DNA of 64,000 bases from VRUE01 sp963780815 (GTDB lineage Bacteria; Actinomycetota; Thermoleophilia; Solirubrobacterales; 70-9), in the NCBI GenBank assembly GCA_963780815.1, contig CAWADG010000013.1, forward strand, positions 1 through 64,000. The letters run 5' to 3'. The position numbers were made by a program, and so were the translations under genes. Position 1 is the stretch's first letter, and every line of letters begins with the position of its first letter. The notes beneath the pieces are model-generated. The model was not told the origin of the DNA. It searched no databases and worked only from the letters and a program-made list of their open reading frames with translations. This document shows positions 50,858 through 59,650 of this stretch, piece by piece.

Positions 50858-51525
50858 ACCTTCTCCTTCTCCGGCTGGGGGACGATCCGGATGTAGGGCC
50901 GCGGCTCCTCCCAACCGTCCGGGTAGATCTCCTTCGCTTCGTCGTTGGAAACCGAGCCGGCGATGATCACGTCGTCGCCGTTCTTCCAGTTGGCCGGCGT
51001 CGAGACTTTGTGATGTTCGGTCAGCTGCAGCGAGTCGATCACCCGCAGAACCTCGTCGAAGTTCCGGCCTGTGGTCATCGGATAGACGAGGATCAGTTTG
51101 ATCTTCTTGTCGGGGCCGATGACGAAGACGTTGCGGACCGTCTGGTTGTCCGCTGGTGTGCGATCGGCGGAATCACCCGACACCTCCGCCGGCAGCATGT
51201 CGTAGAGCTTCGAGACATGGAAGTCGGCGTCGCTGATGATCGGGTACTCGGGCCTCGCGCCCTGGGTCGCCTCGATGTCGTCGACCCAGTCCTCGTGGTT
51301 TTCGAGCGGGTCGACGGAGAGGCCGATGATCTTCACGTTCCGCTTCTCGAACTCGGGCTCGATGCTGGCCATGTACCCGAGCTCGGTCGTGCAGACCGGG
51401 GTGAAATCTTTGGGATGGGAGAAGAGGATCGCCCAGGAGTCGCCGATCCAGTCGTGGAACTTGATCGGGCCCTCGGTCGTCTCAGCTTCGAAATCCGGTG
51501 CTACGTCGCCAAGTTTGAGACCCAT
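50854..51525 (-). CDS. 1-Cys peroxiredoxin (Prx6 type)
   Basis: 223 residues. Active-site motif SHPKDFTPVCTTELGYMA (Cys of PVCTTEL, about 45), then RNVKIIGLSVDPLENHEDWV, YPIISDADFHVSKLYDMLP and NQTVRNVFVIGPDKKIKLIL. The long C-terminal domain to YIRIVPQPEKEKV is the Prx6-like extension. It reduces hydrogen peroxide and lipid peroxides. It converges on the Nudix gene with a four-base overlap and precedes nothing on its 5' side except a short spacer. Confidence 0.93.
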   Translation of the reverse strand: MGLKLGDVAPDFEAETTEGPIKFHDWIGDSWAILFSHPKDFTPVCTTELGYMASIEPEFEKRNVKIIGLSVDPLENHEDWVDDIEATQGARPEYPIISDADFHVSKLYDMLPAEVSGDSADRTPADNQTVRNVFVIGPDKKIKLILVYPMTTGRNFDEVLRVIDSLQLTEHHKVSTPANWKNGDDVIIAGSVSNDEAKEIYPDGWEEPRPYIRIVPQPEKEKV

Positions 51526-51615
51526 ATTTGGTCGCTCCCTTTCGGTCGGATGCGCTGGATGCCATTCACCTAAATTCCTATCCGAGTTTAGACCTTTGAC
51601 CTCGCCGGCGGGCGG

Positions 51616-52110
51616 TCAGGCGACGAGGCGGCCGACCGCGACCCTCATCTCGGCTGTCCAGGCCTCGGGCTCGGCGGGATCGGCCGCGACGACCTCGGCC
51701 GGGATCCGCCAGGTCGCGGCGGCGCTCTCGACAGCGCGTCGGCCCGCCGCCAGTGCGCCGGGCTCGACCGCGCCGGCCGCCTCGTAGAGGAAGCCGCGAA
51801 CCGGGGTATCGACCAGTCGTTCCAGCAGGCGCTCGAGCCTGTCGCCGTGGATCGCCTTCACACCCTCCGCCCCCCCATCGGCGGTCGCCGATCCGAGCAG
51901 CCAGAGGACCAGGGCTACGTCACCGACCAGATCGAGGACGGTTCCCGGCCAGAGCGGGTCGGCGAGAGCCGGCTCGATGCCGGCGGCCGCGATCGCCGTC
52001 AGCCCCTCGTCGCGGCGGCTGGTCCCGCGGACCGCCCAGCCGTCGGCGAGCAGGCGCTCGCCGAGCATCCGCCCCCGACAGCCGCAACCGACGATCAGGG
52101 CCCGCGCCAC
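51616..52110 (-). CDS. NAD(P)-binding Rossmann-fold protein
   Basis: 164 residues from a GTG at 52110. It opens ARALIVGCGCRGRMLGERLL (glycine-rich NAD(P) loop), then ADGWAVRGTSRRDEGLTAIA, VALVLWLLGSATADGGAEGV and PVRGFLYEAAGAVEPG. The C-terminal half is short compared with full SDR-type epimerases, so the reading frame may encode only the cofactor domain plus part of the substrate domain. Substrate unknown. Confidence 0.72.
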   Translation of the reverse strand: MARALIVGCGCRGRMLGERLLADGWAVRGTSRRDEGLTAIAAAGIEPALADPLWPGTVLDLVGDVALVLWLLGSATADGGAEGVKAIHGDRLERLLERLVDTPVRGFLYEAAGAVEPGALAAGRRAVESAAATWRIPAEVVAADPAEPEAWTAEMRVAVGRLVA

Positions 52111-52114
52111 GCGC

Positions 52115-52408
52115 TCAGTCGGACTGGAACGTGTCGCCGCGACGCAGGCGCTCGAGCTCTTCCTCCTCGACCTCGGCGCGGAGCCGGTGCTCGTCGAGAT
52201 CGGGGGCGCCGCGGCGGCGGCGCATCTCGTTCTGGGCGTCGACCATCTGGCGGATGTCGTCGATCTCGTTCTGGGCCTCGACCTCGGGCGACCGGGTCGG
52301 CCTCCAGTCGACCAGGTCGACGTCGCGGCGCTGGCTGACATGGGCGACGAAGACCAGGATGAAGATCAGCACCAGCAGCAGGGCGATCGTGCCGAGGACG
52401 AAACCCAT
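52115..52408 (-). CDS. Single-pass membrane protein with a charged cytoplasmic tail
   Basis: 97 residues from the ATG at 52408 (GFVLGTIALLLVLIFILVFV, then AHVSQRRDVDLVDWRPTRS). After one membrane helix the tail is a Glu/Arg-rich coiled coil (NEIDDIRQMVDAQNEMRRRR, EHRLRAEVEEEELERLRRG). Nothing in it is recognised as a domain. The downstream GTG of the Rossmann gene lies four bases on, so the two are cotranscribed. It is divergent from the thiolase. Confidence 0.65.
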   Translation of the reverse strand: MGFVLGTIALLLVLIFILVFVAHVSQRRDVDLVDWRPTRSPEVEAQNEIDDIRQMVDAQNEMRRRRGAPDLDEHRLRAEVEEEELERLRRGDTFQSD

Positions 52409-52436
52409 AGATGGGTTCAGGATACGGTTCCGCCGA

Positions 52437-53636
52437 GTGTCTGAGGCATTCGTCGTCGACGCGGTCCGCACCCCGATGGGCTCCTACCGGGGGGCGCTCT
52501 CCGGCGTCCGCCCGGATGACCTCGCCGCCCACGCGATTGGCGCCATCGTCGAGCGGACCGGCGTCAACCCCGAGCTCATCACCGACGTCTACTTCGGCGC
52601 AGCGAACCAGAGCGGTGAGGACAACCGCGACGTGGCGCGGATGGCGGCGCTTCTGGCGGGGCTGCCGCAGAGCGTGCCGGGGGCGACCGTGAACCGGCTC
52701 TGCGCCTCCGGGCTCGAGGCCGTCAACTCGGCCGGGCGGGCGGCGAAGCTGGGCGAGGGCGACCTCTACCTCGCCGGCGGGGTCGAGTCGATGAGCCGCG
52801 CCCCCTGGGTCGTCTCGAAGCCCGAGCGCGGCCTACCACGCGGCGAGCAGACGATGCACGACACCACCCTCGGCTGGCGGCTTGTCAACCCGCGGATGGC
52901 CGAGCGCGGCGTCTCGACCGAGTCGATGGGCGAGACCGCCGAGAACGTCGCCGAGCGCTACGGGATCTCGCGCGAGGCCCAGGACGCGTTCGCGCTCCGC
53001 AGCCACCAGCGGGCAGTCGCAGCCACCGAGCGCGGAGACTTCGCCGAGGAGATCGCGCCGATCGAGGCGCAGCACGGTCGCGAGACGGCCCTCGTCGGTG
53101 CCGACGAGGGCCCGCGCCCGGACGCCTCGCTCGAGCGGATGGCGAAGCTCCGCCCGGTCTTCCGCGAGGGTGGGACGGTGACCGCCGGAAACGCCTCGAC
53201 CCTCAACGACGGCGCCGCCTGCACCCTGGTCGCCACCGAGGCGGGCGTCGAGAGCCTCGGCGCCGACCCGCTGGCGAGGATCGTCGCAAGCGGCGTCGCC
53301 GGCGTCGACCCCGCCTACATGGGGATCGGGCCGGTCGAGGCGATCCCCCGTGCCCTCGCCGCCGCCGGCCTCGAGCTCGACCAGATCGACCTGATCGAGC
53401 TCAACGAGGCCTTCGCCTCGCAGGTCCTCGCCTGCGTCGGCGAGCTCGGGATCGACGAGGAGCGCCTAAACGTCAACGGCGGCGCGATCGCCCTTGGCCA
53501 CCCGCTCGGCTGCACCGGCGCCCGCCTCACCACCACCCTCCTGCACGAGCTCCGCCGCCGCGGCGGCCGCTACGGCATCGCGACGATGTGCGTCGGCGTC
53601 GGCCAGGGGCTGGCGACCGTCTTCGAAACCGTCTAG
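52437..53636 (+). CDS. Acetyl-CoA C-acyltransferase (thiolase)
   Basis: 399 residues from a GTG. The catalytic cysteine is in TVNRLCASGLEAVNSAGRA (about 90). NVNGGAIALGHPLGCTGARL holds the His, and MCVGVGQGLATVFETV the second Cys. FVVDAVRTPMGSYRGALSGV is the N-terminal hallmark. The enzyme closes the beta-oxidation spiral by cleaving 3-ketoacyl-CoA with CoA, or condenses acetyl-CoA. It opens the fatty-acid cluster that runs to 57703. Confidence 0.95.
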   Translation: MSEAFVVDAVRTPMGSYRGALSGVRPDDLAAHAIGAIVERTGVNPELITDVYFGAANQSGEDNRDVARMAALLAGLPQSVPGATVNRLCASGLEAVNSAGRAAKLGEGDLYLAGGVESMSRAPWVVSKPERGLPRGEQTMHDTTLGWRLVNPRMAERGVSTESMGETAENVAERYGISREAQDAFALRSHQRAVAATERGDFAEEIAPIEAQHGRETALVGADEGPRPDASLERMAKLRPVFREGGTVTAGNASTLNDGAACTLVATEAGVESLGADPLARIVASGVAGVDPAYMGIGPVEAIPRALAAAGLELDQIDLIELNEAFASQVLACVGELGIDEERLNVNGGAIALGHPLGCTGARLTTTLLHELRRRGGRYGIATMCVGVGQGLATVFETV

Positions 53637-53652
53637 GGCCACCACAGTTATT

Positions 53653-53702
53653 GACGTGCCGTGGGTTGGCCGCCCATATGGGCGGCTAACCCACGGCACG
53701 TC
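53653..53702. repeat. 50-bp palindrome with central CATATG
   Basis: The left 25 bases (GACGTGCCGTGGGTT, GGCCGCCCAT) are the reverse complement of the right 25 except at one base. It begins 17 bases after the thiolase stop and ends 35 bases before the next start. Its centre, CATATG, matches that of the stem-loop at 50275-50301. It would form a very stable cruciform or RNA hairpin. No T-run follows. Confidence 0.9.
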
Positions 53703-53737
53703 TTCGAGCAAACCGGACCCGGTAGCCTCGCCGCTCG

Positions 53738-54523
53738 ATGACGGTGAGTGAGCTTGCAAGCGTCGACGGGATGATCTCCCCGACAATGGAGGCGACGGTC
53801 CCGCTCCGCGACGACGGCCTCTACCGCGGCGACGGCGCCTTCGAGGTGATCCGGCTCTACAACGGCCGACCGTTTGCCCTCGGCGACCACCTCGACCGGC
53901 TCGGGCGGTCGGCGGCGGCGATCGAGCTCGAGTTCGACCGCGCCGCGCTCGAGCGGGAGATCGAGGCCCTGCTTGCCGAGGCCGGCGAGACCGACGGACA
54001 GCTGCGGCTGATCGTCACCCGCGGCGGGCGGCGAGTCGCCGCGACCGAGACGATTCCGGAGCACGCGGACACGGTCCGGATCGCGATCGTCACCTACTGC
54101 CCGAGCGTCATCCTCAACGGCGTCAAGTCGCTCTCCTATGCCGCCAACATGCAGGCGACCCGGCTGGCCCAGGCACAGGGCGCGGACGAGGCGGTCCTGG
54201 TCCAGCCCGACGGCACCGTGCTGGAGCCTCCGACATCGTCGATCTTTTGGGTCTCGCCGCAGGGAGGCCTGCGGACGCCGGCGCTCGACAACGGCGTCCT
54301 CGAATCGATCACCCGCGACCGCCTGGTCAAGGCGCTGAAGGTCGAGGAGGGCGCCTGGCCGGTGGCCGACCTCCGCGCCGCCCAGGAGGCGTTCCTCGCC
54401 TCGACGACGCGGGAGATCCAGGCGGTGGCGGCGATCGACGGCTCCGAGCTGCCCAAGGCCCCGGGGCCGCGCACTCGCGAGGCCGAAGAAGCATTCCAGG
54501 AGACTCTCGGCAGGGAGCTCTGA
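53738..54523 (+). CDS. Class IV aminotransferase fold protein (BCAT/ADC lyase type)
   Basis: 261 residues. GLYRGDGAFEVIRLYNGRPF (substrate loop), GDHLDRLGRSAAAIELEF, VKSLSYAANMQATRLAQAQG (PLP lysine at VKSLSY), ADEAVLVQPDGTVLEPPTSS and LSSTTREIQAV-like AFLASTTREIQAVAAIDG. The PLP-dependent fold is shared by branched-chain aminotransferases, D-amino-acid transaminases and aminodeoxychorismate lyase (PabC). I cannot tell which. It lies between fatty-acid genes with no operon partner of its own kind. Confidence 0.85.
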   Translation: MTVSELASVDGMISPTMEATVPLRDDGLYRGDGAFEVIRLYNGRPFALGDHLDRLGRSAAAIELEFDRAALEREIEALLAEAGETDGQLRLIVTRGGRRVAATETIPEHADTVRIAIVTYCPSVILNGVKSLSYAANMQATRLAQAQGADEAVLVQPDGTVLEPPTSSIFWVSPQGGLRTPALDNGVLESITRDRLVKALKVEEGAWPVADLRAAQEAFLASTTREIQAVAAIDGSELPKAPGPRTREAEEAFQETLGREL

Positions 54524-54557
54524 CCGATCCCCACGATGACGAAAGAGCAGAGGTGAG

Positions 54558-55727
54558 ATGGACTTCCAGCTGAGCGACGAGCAGCGACTGATCTCCGAAG
54601 CGGCGCGCGAATTCGCCGACCGCGAGATCGCTCCGCGTGTCCGCGAGAACGACCGCGCCGCCCGCTTCGACCGCGAGCTGGCAAGCAAGCTCGGCGAGGT
54701 CGGCTACCTCGGGGCCCCTGTCGCCGAGAAATACGGCGGCCGCGGCCTCGACTACATCGGCTACGGCCTGATCGTCGAGCAGGTCGGCCGCGCCGACTCC
54801 TCGGCCCGCACGGTCGTCTCGGTCCAGACCTCGCTGGTCGCGGGCTCGATCGAGCGCTGGGGCAGCGAGGAGCAGAAGCAGGGCTGGCTGCCGCGGCTCT
54901 GCTCGGGCGAGGCGCTCGGCTGCTTCGGCTTGACCGAGCCCGACACCGGCTCCGACGCCGCCAACCTGCGGACCCGGGCGACGAAGACCGACTCGGGCTG
55001 GTCGATAAGCGGCCAGAAGATGTGGATCTCACTCGGCAACTTCGCCGAGGTGGCGCTGATCTTCGCCCAGACCGACCCCGCGAAGAAGCACCGCGGGCTC
55101 GCCTGCTTCCTGGTCCCGACCGAGAGCGAGGGCTTCACGAGCCAGGAGATCCACGGCAAGCTCGGGCTGCGCTCCTCCGACACGGCCGAGCTCGCGCTCG
55201 ACGGCGTCGAGGTCCCCGACGACGCGATGCTCGGCGAGATCGGGGACGGCTTCAAGGTCGCGATGAGCGCCCTCGACAACGGCCGCTACAGCGTCGCCGC
55301 AGGCTGCGTCGGGATCTGCGACGGCTGCGTCGAAGCCTCCGTCGCCTACGCGAAGGAGCGCAAGCAGTTCGGGGTGCCATTGGCCCGGTTCCAGCTCGTC
55401 CAGGAGATGATCGCCGACATGATCCTCAAGCGGGACGCGTCGCGGATGCTCGTCCTCCGCGCCGGCGCGCTGAAGGACGAAGGCAAGCCGAACACGGTTG
55501 AGACGTCGGTGGCGAAGCTGCACGCGACCGAGTCAGCGGTCGAGTGTGCGAACCTCGCGATCCAGGTCCACGGTGGCTCTGGCTACGTCGACGACTACCC
55601 GGTCGAGCGCTACCTGCGCGACGCCAGGGTGACGACGCTCTACGAGGGGACGTCGCAGATCCAGAAGCTGATCATCGGCCGCGCCGCGACCGGGATCAAC
55701 GCGATGACGCCCATGAGCGCGGACTGA
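54558..55727 (+). CDS. Acyl-CoA dehydrogenase
   Basis: 389 residues. FADREIAPRVRENDR opens the helical domain. GCFGLTEPDTGSDAANLRTR and WSISGQKMWISLGNFAEVAL form the FAD-side beta domain. The C-terminal domain carries GGSGYVDDYPVERYLRDARV and the catalytic-Glu motif TTLYEGTSQIQKLIIGR (Glu about 367). It oxidises acyl-CoA to enoyl-CoA, passing electrons to ETF. A GAGGTGAG site precedes the ATG. It is the first of three coupled beta-oxidation genes. Confidence 0.95.
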   Translation: MDFQLSDEQRLISEAAREFADREIAPRVRENDRAARFDRELASKLGEVGYLGAPVAEKYGGRGLDYIGYGLIVEQVGRADSSARTVVSVQTSLVAGSIERWGSEEQKQGWLPRLCSGEALGCFGLTEPDTGSDAANLRTRATKTDSGWSISGQKMWISLGNFAEVALIFAQTDPAKKHRGLACFLVPTESEGFTSQEIHGKLGLRSSDTAELALDGVEVPDDAMLGEIGDGFKVAMSALDNGRYSVAAGCVGICDGCVEASVAYAKERKQFGVPLARFQLVQEMIADMILKRDASRMLVLRAGALKDEGKPNTVETSVAKLHATESAVECANLAIQVHGGSGYVDDYPVERYLRDARVTTLYEGTSQIQKLIIGRAATGINAMTPMSAD

Positions 55728-55737
55728 GTGAGCGACT

Positions 55738-55757
55738 TGAATGAGTGAGTTCATTCA
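55738..55757. promoter_or_regulatory. Inverted repeat over the enoyl-CoA hydratase start codon
   Basis: TGAATGA, six bases, TCATTCA: perfect 7-base arms overlapping the ATG at 55741. The half-sites equal those I recall for the TetR-type FadR box of Bacillus (TGAATGA...TCATTCA), but with a spacer of six rather than four. It might bind a fatty-acid-responsive repressor or simply fold at the start codon. Confidence 0.35.
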
Positions 55758-56514
55758 GGTGAGCAGCGACGAGTTCGGCGTCGCCCTGCTCCGGCTCGAC
55801 CGGCCCGAGGCCCGCAATGCGCTCTCGCCGGAGATGATGGAGCAGATCGCATCCGAGCTCGAGCGGATCGACCCCGACCCCGATGTCCGGTGTGTCGTCA
55901 TCGCCGGCTCCGAGGAGGTCTTCGCCGCGGGGGCCGACATCAGGGCGATGAGCGAGCGCACCTTCGCCGAGGCGCTGCGCCACCCCGCCGCCTCGTTCTG
56001 GCGCCGGCTCGCCGCGATCAGGACCCCGCTCGTCGCCGCGGTCTCCGGCTACGCCCTCGGCGGCGGCTGCGAGCTGGCGCTCGCCTGCGACATGATCGTC
56101 GCCTCCGACGACGCCCAGTTCGGCCAGCCGGAGATCACCCTCGGGATCATTCCCGGCGGCGGCGGCACCCAGCGGATCGCCCGCACGGTCGGCAAGCAGC
56201 TGGCGATGGAGTACGTCCTCACCGGCCGCCGCTTCGACGCCGAGACGGCGCAGCAGATGGGGCTGGTGAACAGGGTCGTGAAGAGGGCCGAGTGCGTCGA
56301 GGAGGCGCTCGAGCTGGCGCGCGCGGTCGCCGAGCGGCCGCCGATCGCGGTGCGGCTCGCGAAGCAGGCCGTGCTCGCCGCCGAGGAGACCGCGCTCTCG
56401 GCGGGGCTCGAGAACGAGCGCCGGCTCTACGAGCTGGCGATGGCGACCGAGGACCGCGTCGAGGGGATGCAGGCCTTCCTCGAGAAGCGGGAGCCGAAGT
56501 TCGAGGGACGGTGA
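55741..56514 (+). CDS. Enoyl-CoA hydratase/isomerase family protein
   Basis: 257 residues. Crotonase motifs: GVALLRLDRPEARNALSPEM, AGSEEVFAAGADIRAMSERT (oxyanion hole), VSGYALGGGCELALACDMIV and GQPEITLGIIPGGGGTQRIA with the catalytic Glu pair region. It hydrates trans-2-enoyl-CoA to 3-hydroxyacyl-CoA. Read from the ATG at 55741, 13 bases after the dehydrogenase stop; the next gene starts just two bases after its stop. Confidence 0.95.
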   Translation: MSEFIQVSSDEFGVALLRLDRPEARNALSPEMMEQIASELERIDPDPDVRCVVIAGSEEVFAAGADIRAMSERTFAEALRHPAASFWRRLAAIRTPLVAAVSGYALGGGCELALACDMIVASDDAQFGQPEITLGIIPGGGGTQRIARTVGKQLAMEYVLTGRRFDAETAQQMGLVNRVVKRAECVEEALELARAVAERPPIAVRLAKQAVLAAEETALSAGLENERRLYELAMATEDRVEGMQAFLEKREPKFEGR

Positions 56515-56515
56515 G

Positions 56516-57703
56516 GTGAGCGTCGAGGCGGTCGGCGTCGTCGGCGCCGGCACGATGGGCGCAGGGATCGCGGCGATGTCCTGCCTCGGCGGCTACCCGA
56601 CCCGGATCCAGGACCCCGACTCCGAGGTCCTCGGGCGGGCGCGGGAAACCGCCGCCGCAGGGCTCGCGAAGGGCGCCGGCAGGGGATGGAGCGAGGACGA
56701 GGCCGAGCGGGCGGGGGCCCTGCTGACGACGGTCGATGGTGTCGAGGGACTCGCCGGCTGCGACCTGATCATCGAGGCCGCGCCCGAGCGGCTCGACCTC
56801 AAGCAGGGCCTCTTCGCCGACCTCGCCGCCGCCTGCGGGGAGGGGACGATCCTCGCCTCGAACACATCCTCCCTGCGGGTCGCCGACATCGCCGCCCGCA
56901 CGCCGGCCCCCGAGCGCGTCGTCGGGATGCATTTCTTCAACCCGCCGACGCGGATGAAGCTGGTCGAGGTGGTGGCGACCGAGGCGTCCTCTCCAGGGGC
57001 ACTCGACGCGGCGACGGCGGTCGTCGAGCGGATGCGCCGGATTCCGATCCGCGCCAAGGACACCCCCGGCTTCATCGCCAACCGACTGGCGCGGCCGTAC
57101 TCGCTCGAGTCGCTGCGGATGCTCGCCGACGGGGTCGCCGACGCCGCGACGATCGACCGCGTCTGCCGCCTCGGCGGCGGCTTCCGGATGGGGCCGTTCG
57201 AGCTGATCGACCTGATCGGCCTCGACGTCAACCTCAGCGTCGCCCGCTCCTTCTACGAGCAGGGCGGCCGCCCCGAGCGCTGGCGGCCGAGCCCGATCCA
57301 AGCCGAGATGGTCGAGGCCGGCCGCCTCGGCCGCAAGAGCGGCGAGGGCTTCTACACCTACGGCGACGGCCGCCAGCGCGGCGAGGACCCCGACCTCGAC
57401 ATCGAGGCGCCGACACTAGACCCCGATGACCTTGCGCGGATCGACCCGGCGGCGACCGAGATCCTCCCCCGCCTTGTCGCCCAGATCGCCAACGAGGCCG
57501 CCTTCGCCCAGGAAGAGGAGGTCGGCAGCCCCGCCGACATGAACACCGCGATGCGGCTTGGCTTCAACTGGCCGCTCGGCCCGATCGAGTTCTCCGCGCT
57601 GATCGGGGCCGGCCCCGCCGTCGCCCTGCTCGAGGACCTCAGGGAGCGACGCGGCGAGGCCTACGCGCCGGCGCCGAGCCTCTCGGCGGCAGCCGGGAGT
57701 TGA
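56516..57703 (+). CDS. 3-hydroxyacyl-CoA dehydrogenase
   Basis: 395 residues from a GTG. NAD motif VGVVGAGTMGAGIAAMSCLG, then CDLIIEAAPERLDLKQGLFA, ASNTSSLRVADIAARTPAPE and the catalytic MHFFNPPTRMKLVEVVATEA (His of HFFNP). A C-terminal 3HCDH pair (GFRMGPFELIDLIGLDVNLS and FNWPLGPIEFSALIGAGPAV) means two copies of the dimer domain, as in PaaH-like proteins. It oxidises 3-hydroxyacyl-CoA with NAD. It overlaps closely with the hydratase. Confidence 0.95.
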   Translation: MSVEAVGVVGAGTMGAGIAAMSCLGGYPTRIQDPDSEVLGRARETAAAGLAKGAGRGWSEDEAERAGALLTTVDGVEGLAGCDLIIEAAPERLDLKQGLFADLAAACGEGTILASNTSSLRVADIAARTPAPERVVGMHFFNPPTRMKLVEVVATEASSPGALDAATAVVERMRRIPIRAKDTPGFIANRLARPYSLESLRMLADGVADAATIDRVCRLGGGFRMGPFELIDLIGLDVNLSVARSFYEQGGRPERWRPSPIQAEMVEAGRLGRKSGEGFYTYGDGRQRGEDPDLDIEAPTLDPDDLARIDPAATEILPRLVAQIANEAAFAQEEEVGSPADMNTAMRLGFNWPLGPIEFSALIGAGPAVALLEDLRERRGEAYAPAPSLSAAAGS

Positions 57704-57704
57704 G

Positions 57705-59603
57705 ATGGCGCTCGGCCGCAGGCCCGCGACGGAGCAGACCGCAGCGCAGAACCGAGACGCCGGGCGGAAGCTGGAGGGAGCGGGCGCCGAGGGTCTGGAC
57801 GCCGCGAGGAGGGGTCTCGTCGCCGCGTTTGACCCGCCGGTGGTCGACGGCGAGCGCGGGCGACCCGCCTGGGACCTCTCCTCCTACGCCTTCCTCGACC
57901 GCGATCCACCCGACACCGCCCACCCCGCCCTCTGGCGCCAGGCGCAGCTCAACCGGGTCGCCGGCCTGTTCGAGCTCGCGCCCGGCGTCTACCAGCTCCG
58001 CGGCTTCGACCTCTCGAACATGCATGTGATCGAGGGCAAGGAGGGAATCGTCGTCGTCGATCCCCTGGTCACGGCCGAGACCGCCGCCGCCGCGCTCGCC
58101 CTCTACCGCGAGCACCGCGGCGAGCGCCCGGTCACAGGCCTCCTCTACACGCACAGCCATGTCGACCACTTCGGCGGCGCCCGCGGCGTCGTCTCCCAGG
58201 AGGAGGTCGAGTCCGGACCCGTCCCGGTCATCGCCCCGGCCGGATTCCTCGAGCATGCCGTCAGCGAGAACGTCTTCGCCGGCCCCGCGATGGCGCGACG
58301 GGCCGGCTACATGTACGGGGCGCTGCTCGAGCGCGGTCCCGACGGCCAGCTGACGTCCGGTCTCGGGCAGACGACCTCGCTCGGGACGATCACGCTGGTG
58401 CCGCCGACCGTCGAGATCGGCGCCACCGGGCAGGAGGAGGACGTCGACGGGATCCGGATCGCCTTCCAACTGACACCGGAGGCGGAGGCGCCGGCGGCGA
58501 TGAACTTCCACCTCCCCGATCGGCGCGCGCTCTGCGTCGCCGACAACGCGGTCTGCTCGATGCACAACATCCTCACCCTCCGCGGCGCCCTCGTCCGCGA
58601 CCCGCGAATCTGGGCCCGGCACCTTGACGAGGCGATCTCGCAGTTCGGCGACGCCTCGGACGTCCTTTTCGCCGGCCACAACTGGCCCTGCTGGGGGAGT
58701 GCCGAGATCGTCGAGCTCCTGACCAATCAGCGCGACCTTTACTCCTACCTGCACGACCAGACCCTGCGGCTGATCAATCGCGGCTTGACAGGCCCTGAGA
58801 TCGCCGAGGAGATCGAGCTGCCGCCCAGCCTCGCCGGGGACTGGCGCTGCCGCGAGTTCTACGGCTCCGTCAGCCACAACGTGAAGGCCATCTACCAGCG
58901 CTACATGGGCTGGTTCGACGGCAACCCCGCCCACCTCTGGGAGCACCCTCCGCGGGAGCGGGCACGACGCTACGTCGAGTCGATCGGCGGGCCCGAGCGC
59001 GCGCTTGAGATCGCCCGCGACTCGTTCGCCGCCGGCGACTATCGCTGGGTCGCCGAGCTCGCCAACCACGTCGTCTTCGCCGAGCCCGAGAACGGCGCCG
59101 CGCGCGAGCTGCAGGCCGACGCGCTCGAGCAGCTCGGCTACGGGGCCGAGAACGCGACCTGGCGGAACTTCTTCCTGATGGGTGCGCGGGAGCTTCGCCA
59201 GGGCGTCAGCGGCACCCCGACCGCCGTCGCGCCACCCGACTTCCTCGCCCGCCTCTCGGTCGAGCAGCTGCTCGACGCGATGGCGATCCGCCTCAACGGC
59301 CCCCGCGCCTGGGGCCTGCATCTGAGGATCGATTGGGTCGTCTCAGACCCCGACGAGGCGCACTCGATCACCGTCCGCAACGGCGTCCTCAGCCACAGCC
59401 AGGGCAGGCACGACCCGGGCGCCGAGGCAGCGCTGGTCGTCGAGCGCCCGGCGCTCGACCAGCTGCTGCTGAAATCGGCGGAGTTGCCTGACCTGGTCAC
59501 CGCCGGGCGGCTGCGGGTCGAGGGCGACCCGGCGAAGCTCGGCGAGCTCCTCGGCCTCCTCGACGAGCCCGACCCGGGGTTCTCGATCGTGACGCCCCGG
59601 TAA
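57705..59603 (+). CDS. Alkyl sulfatase-type metallo-beta-lactamase-fold hydrolase (SdsA1/BDS1-like)
   Basis: 632 residues, about the normal length. The metal motif is YTHSHVDHFGGARGVVSQEE (THxHxDH), later LFAGHNWPCWGSAEIVELL. The C-terminal half includes the dimerisation domain and a sterol-carrier-like tail (SCP2-type: FLARLSVEQLLDAMAIRLNG, PALDQLLLKSAELPDLVTAG). SdsA1-type enzymes cleave alkyl sulfates to alcohols. The start, ATG at 57705, lies one base after the dehydrogenase stop, so it is the fourth gene in the fatty-acid run. Confidence 0.9.
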   Translation: MALGRRPATEQTAAQNRDAGRKLEGAGAEGLDAARRGLVAAFDPPVVDGERGRPAWDLSSYAFLDRDPPDTAHPALWRQAQLNRVAGLFELAPGVYQLRGFDLSNMHVIEGKEGIVVVDPLVTAETAAAALALYREHRGERPVTGLLYTHSHVDHFGGARGVVSQEEVESGPVPVIAPAGFLEHAVSENVFAGPAMARRAGYMYGALLERGPDGQLTSGLGQTTSLGTITLVPPTVEIGATGQEEDVDGIRIAFQLTPEAEAPAAMNFHLPDRRALCVADNAVCSMHNILTLRGALVRDPRIWARHLDEAISQFGDASDVLFAGHNWPCWGSAEIVELLTNQRDLYSYLHDQTLRLINRGLTGPEIAEEIELPPSLAGDWRCREFYGSVSHNVKAIYQRYMGWFDGNPAHLWEHPPRERARRYVESIGGPERALEIARDSFAAGDYRWVAELANHVVFAEPENGAARELQADALEQLGYGAENATWRNFFLMGARELRQGVSGTPTAVAPPDFLARLSVEQLLDAMAIRLNGPRAWGLHLRIDWVVSDPDEAHSITVRNGVLSHSQGRHDPGAEAALVVERPALDQLLLKSAELPDLVTAGRLRVEGDPAKLGELLGLLDEPDPGFSIVTPR

Positions 59604-59650
59604 CGGACGGATGATGGATGCACTACCTGCTTTTGCGTACATTGGGTTCG

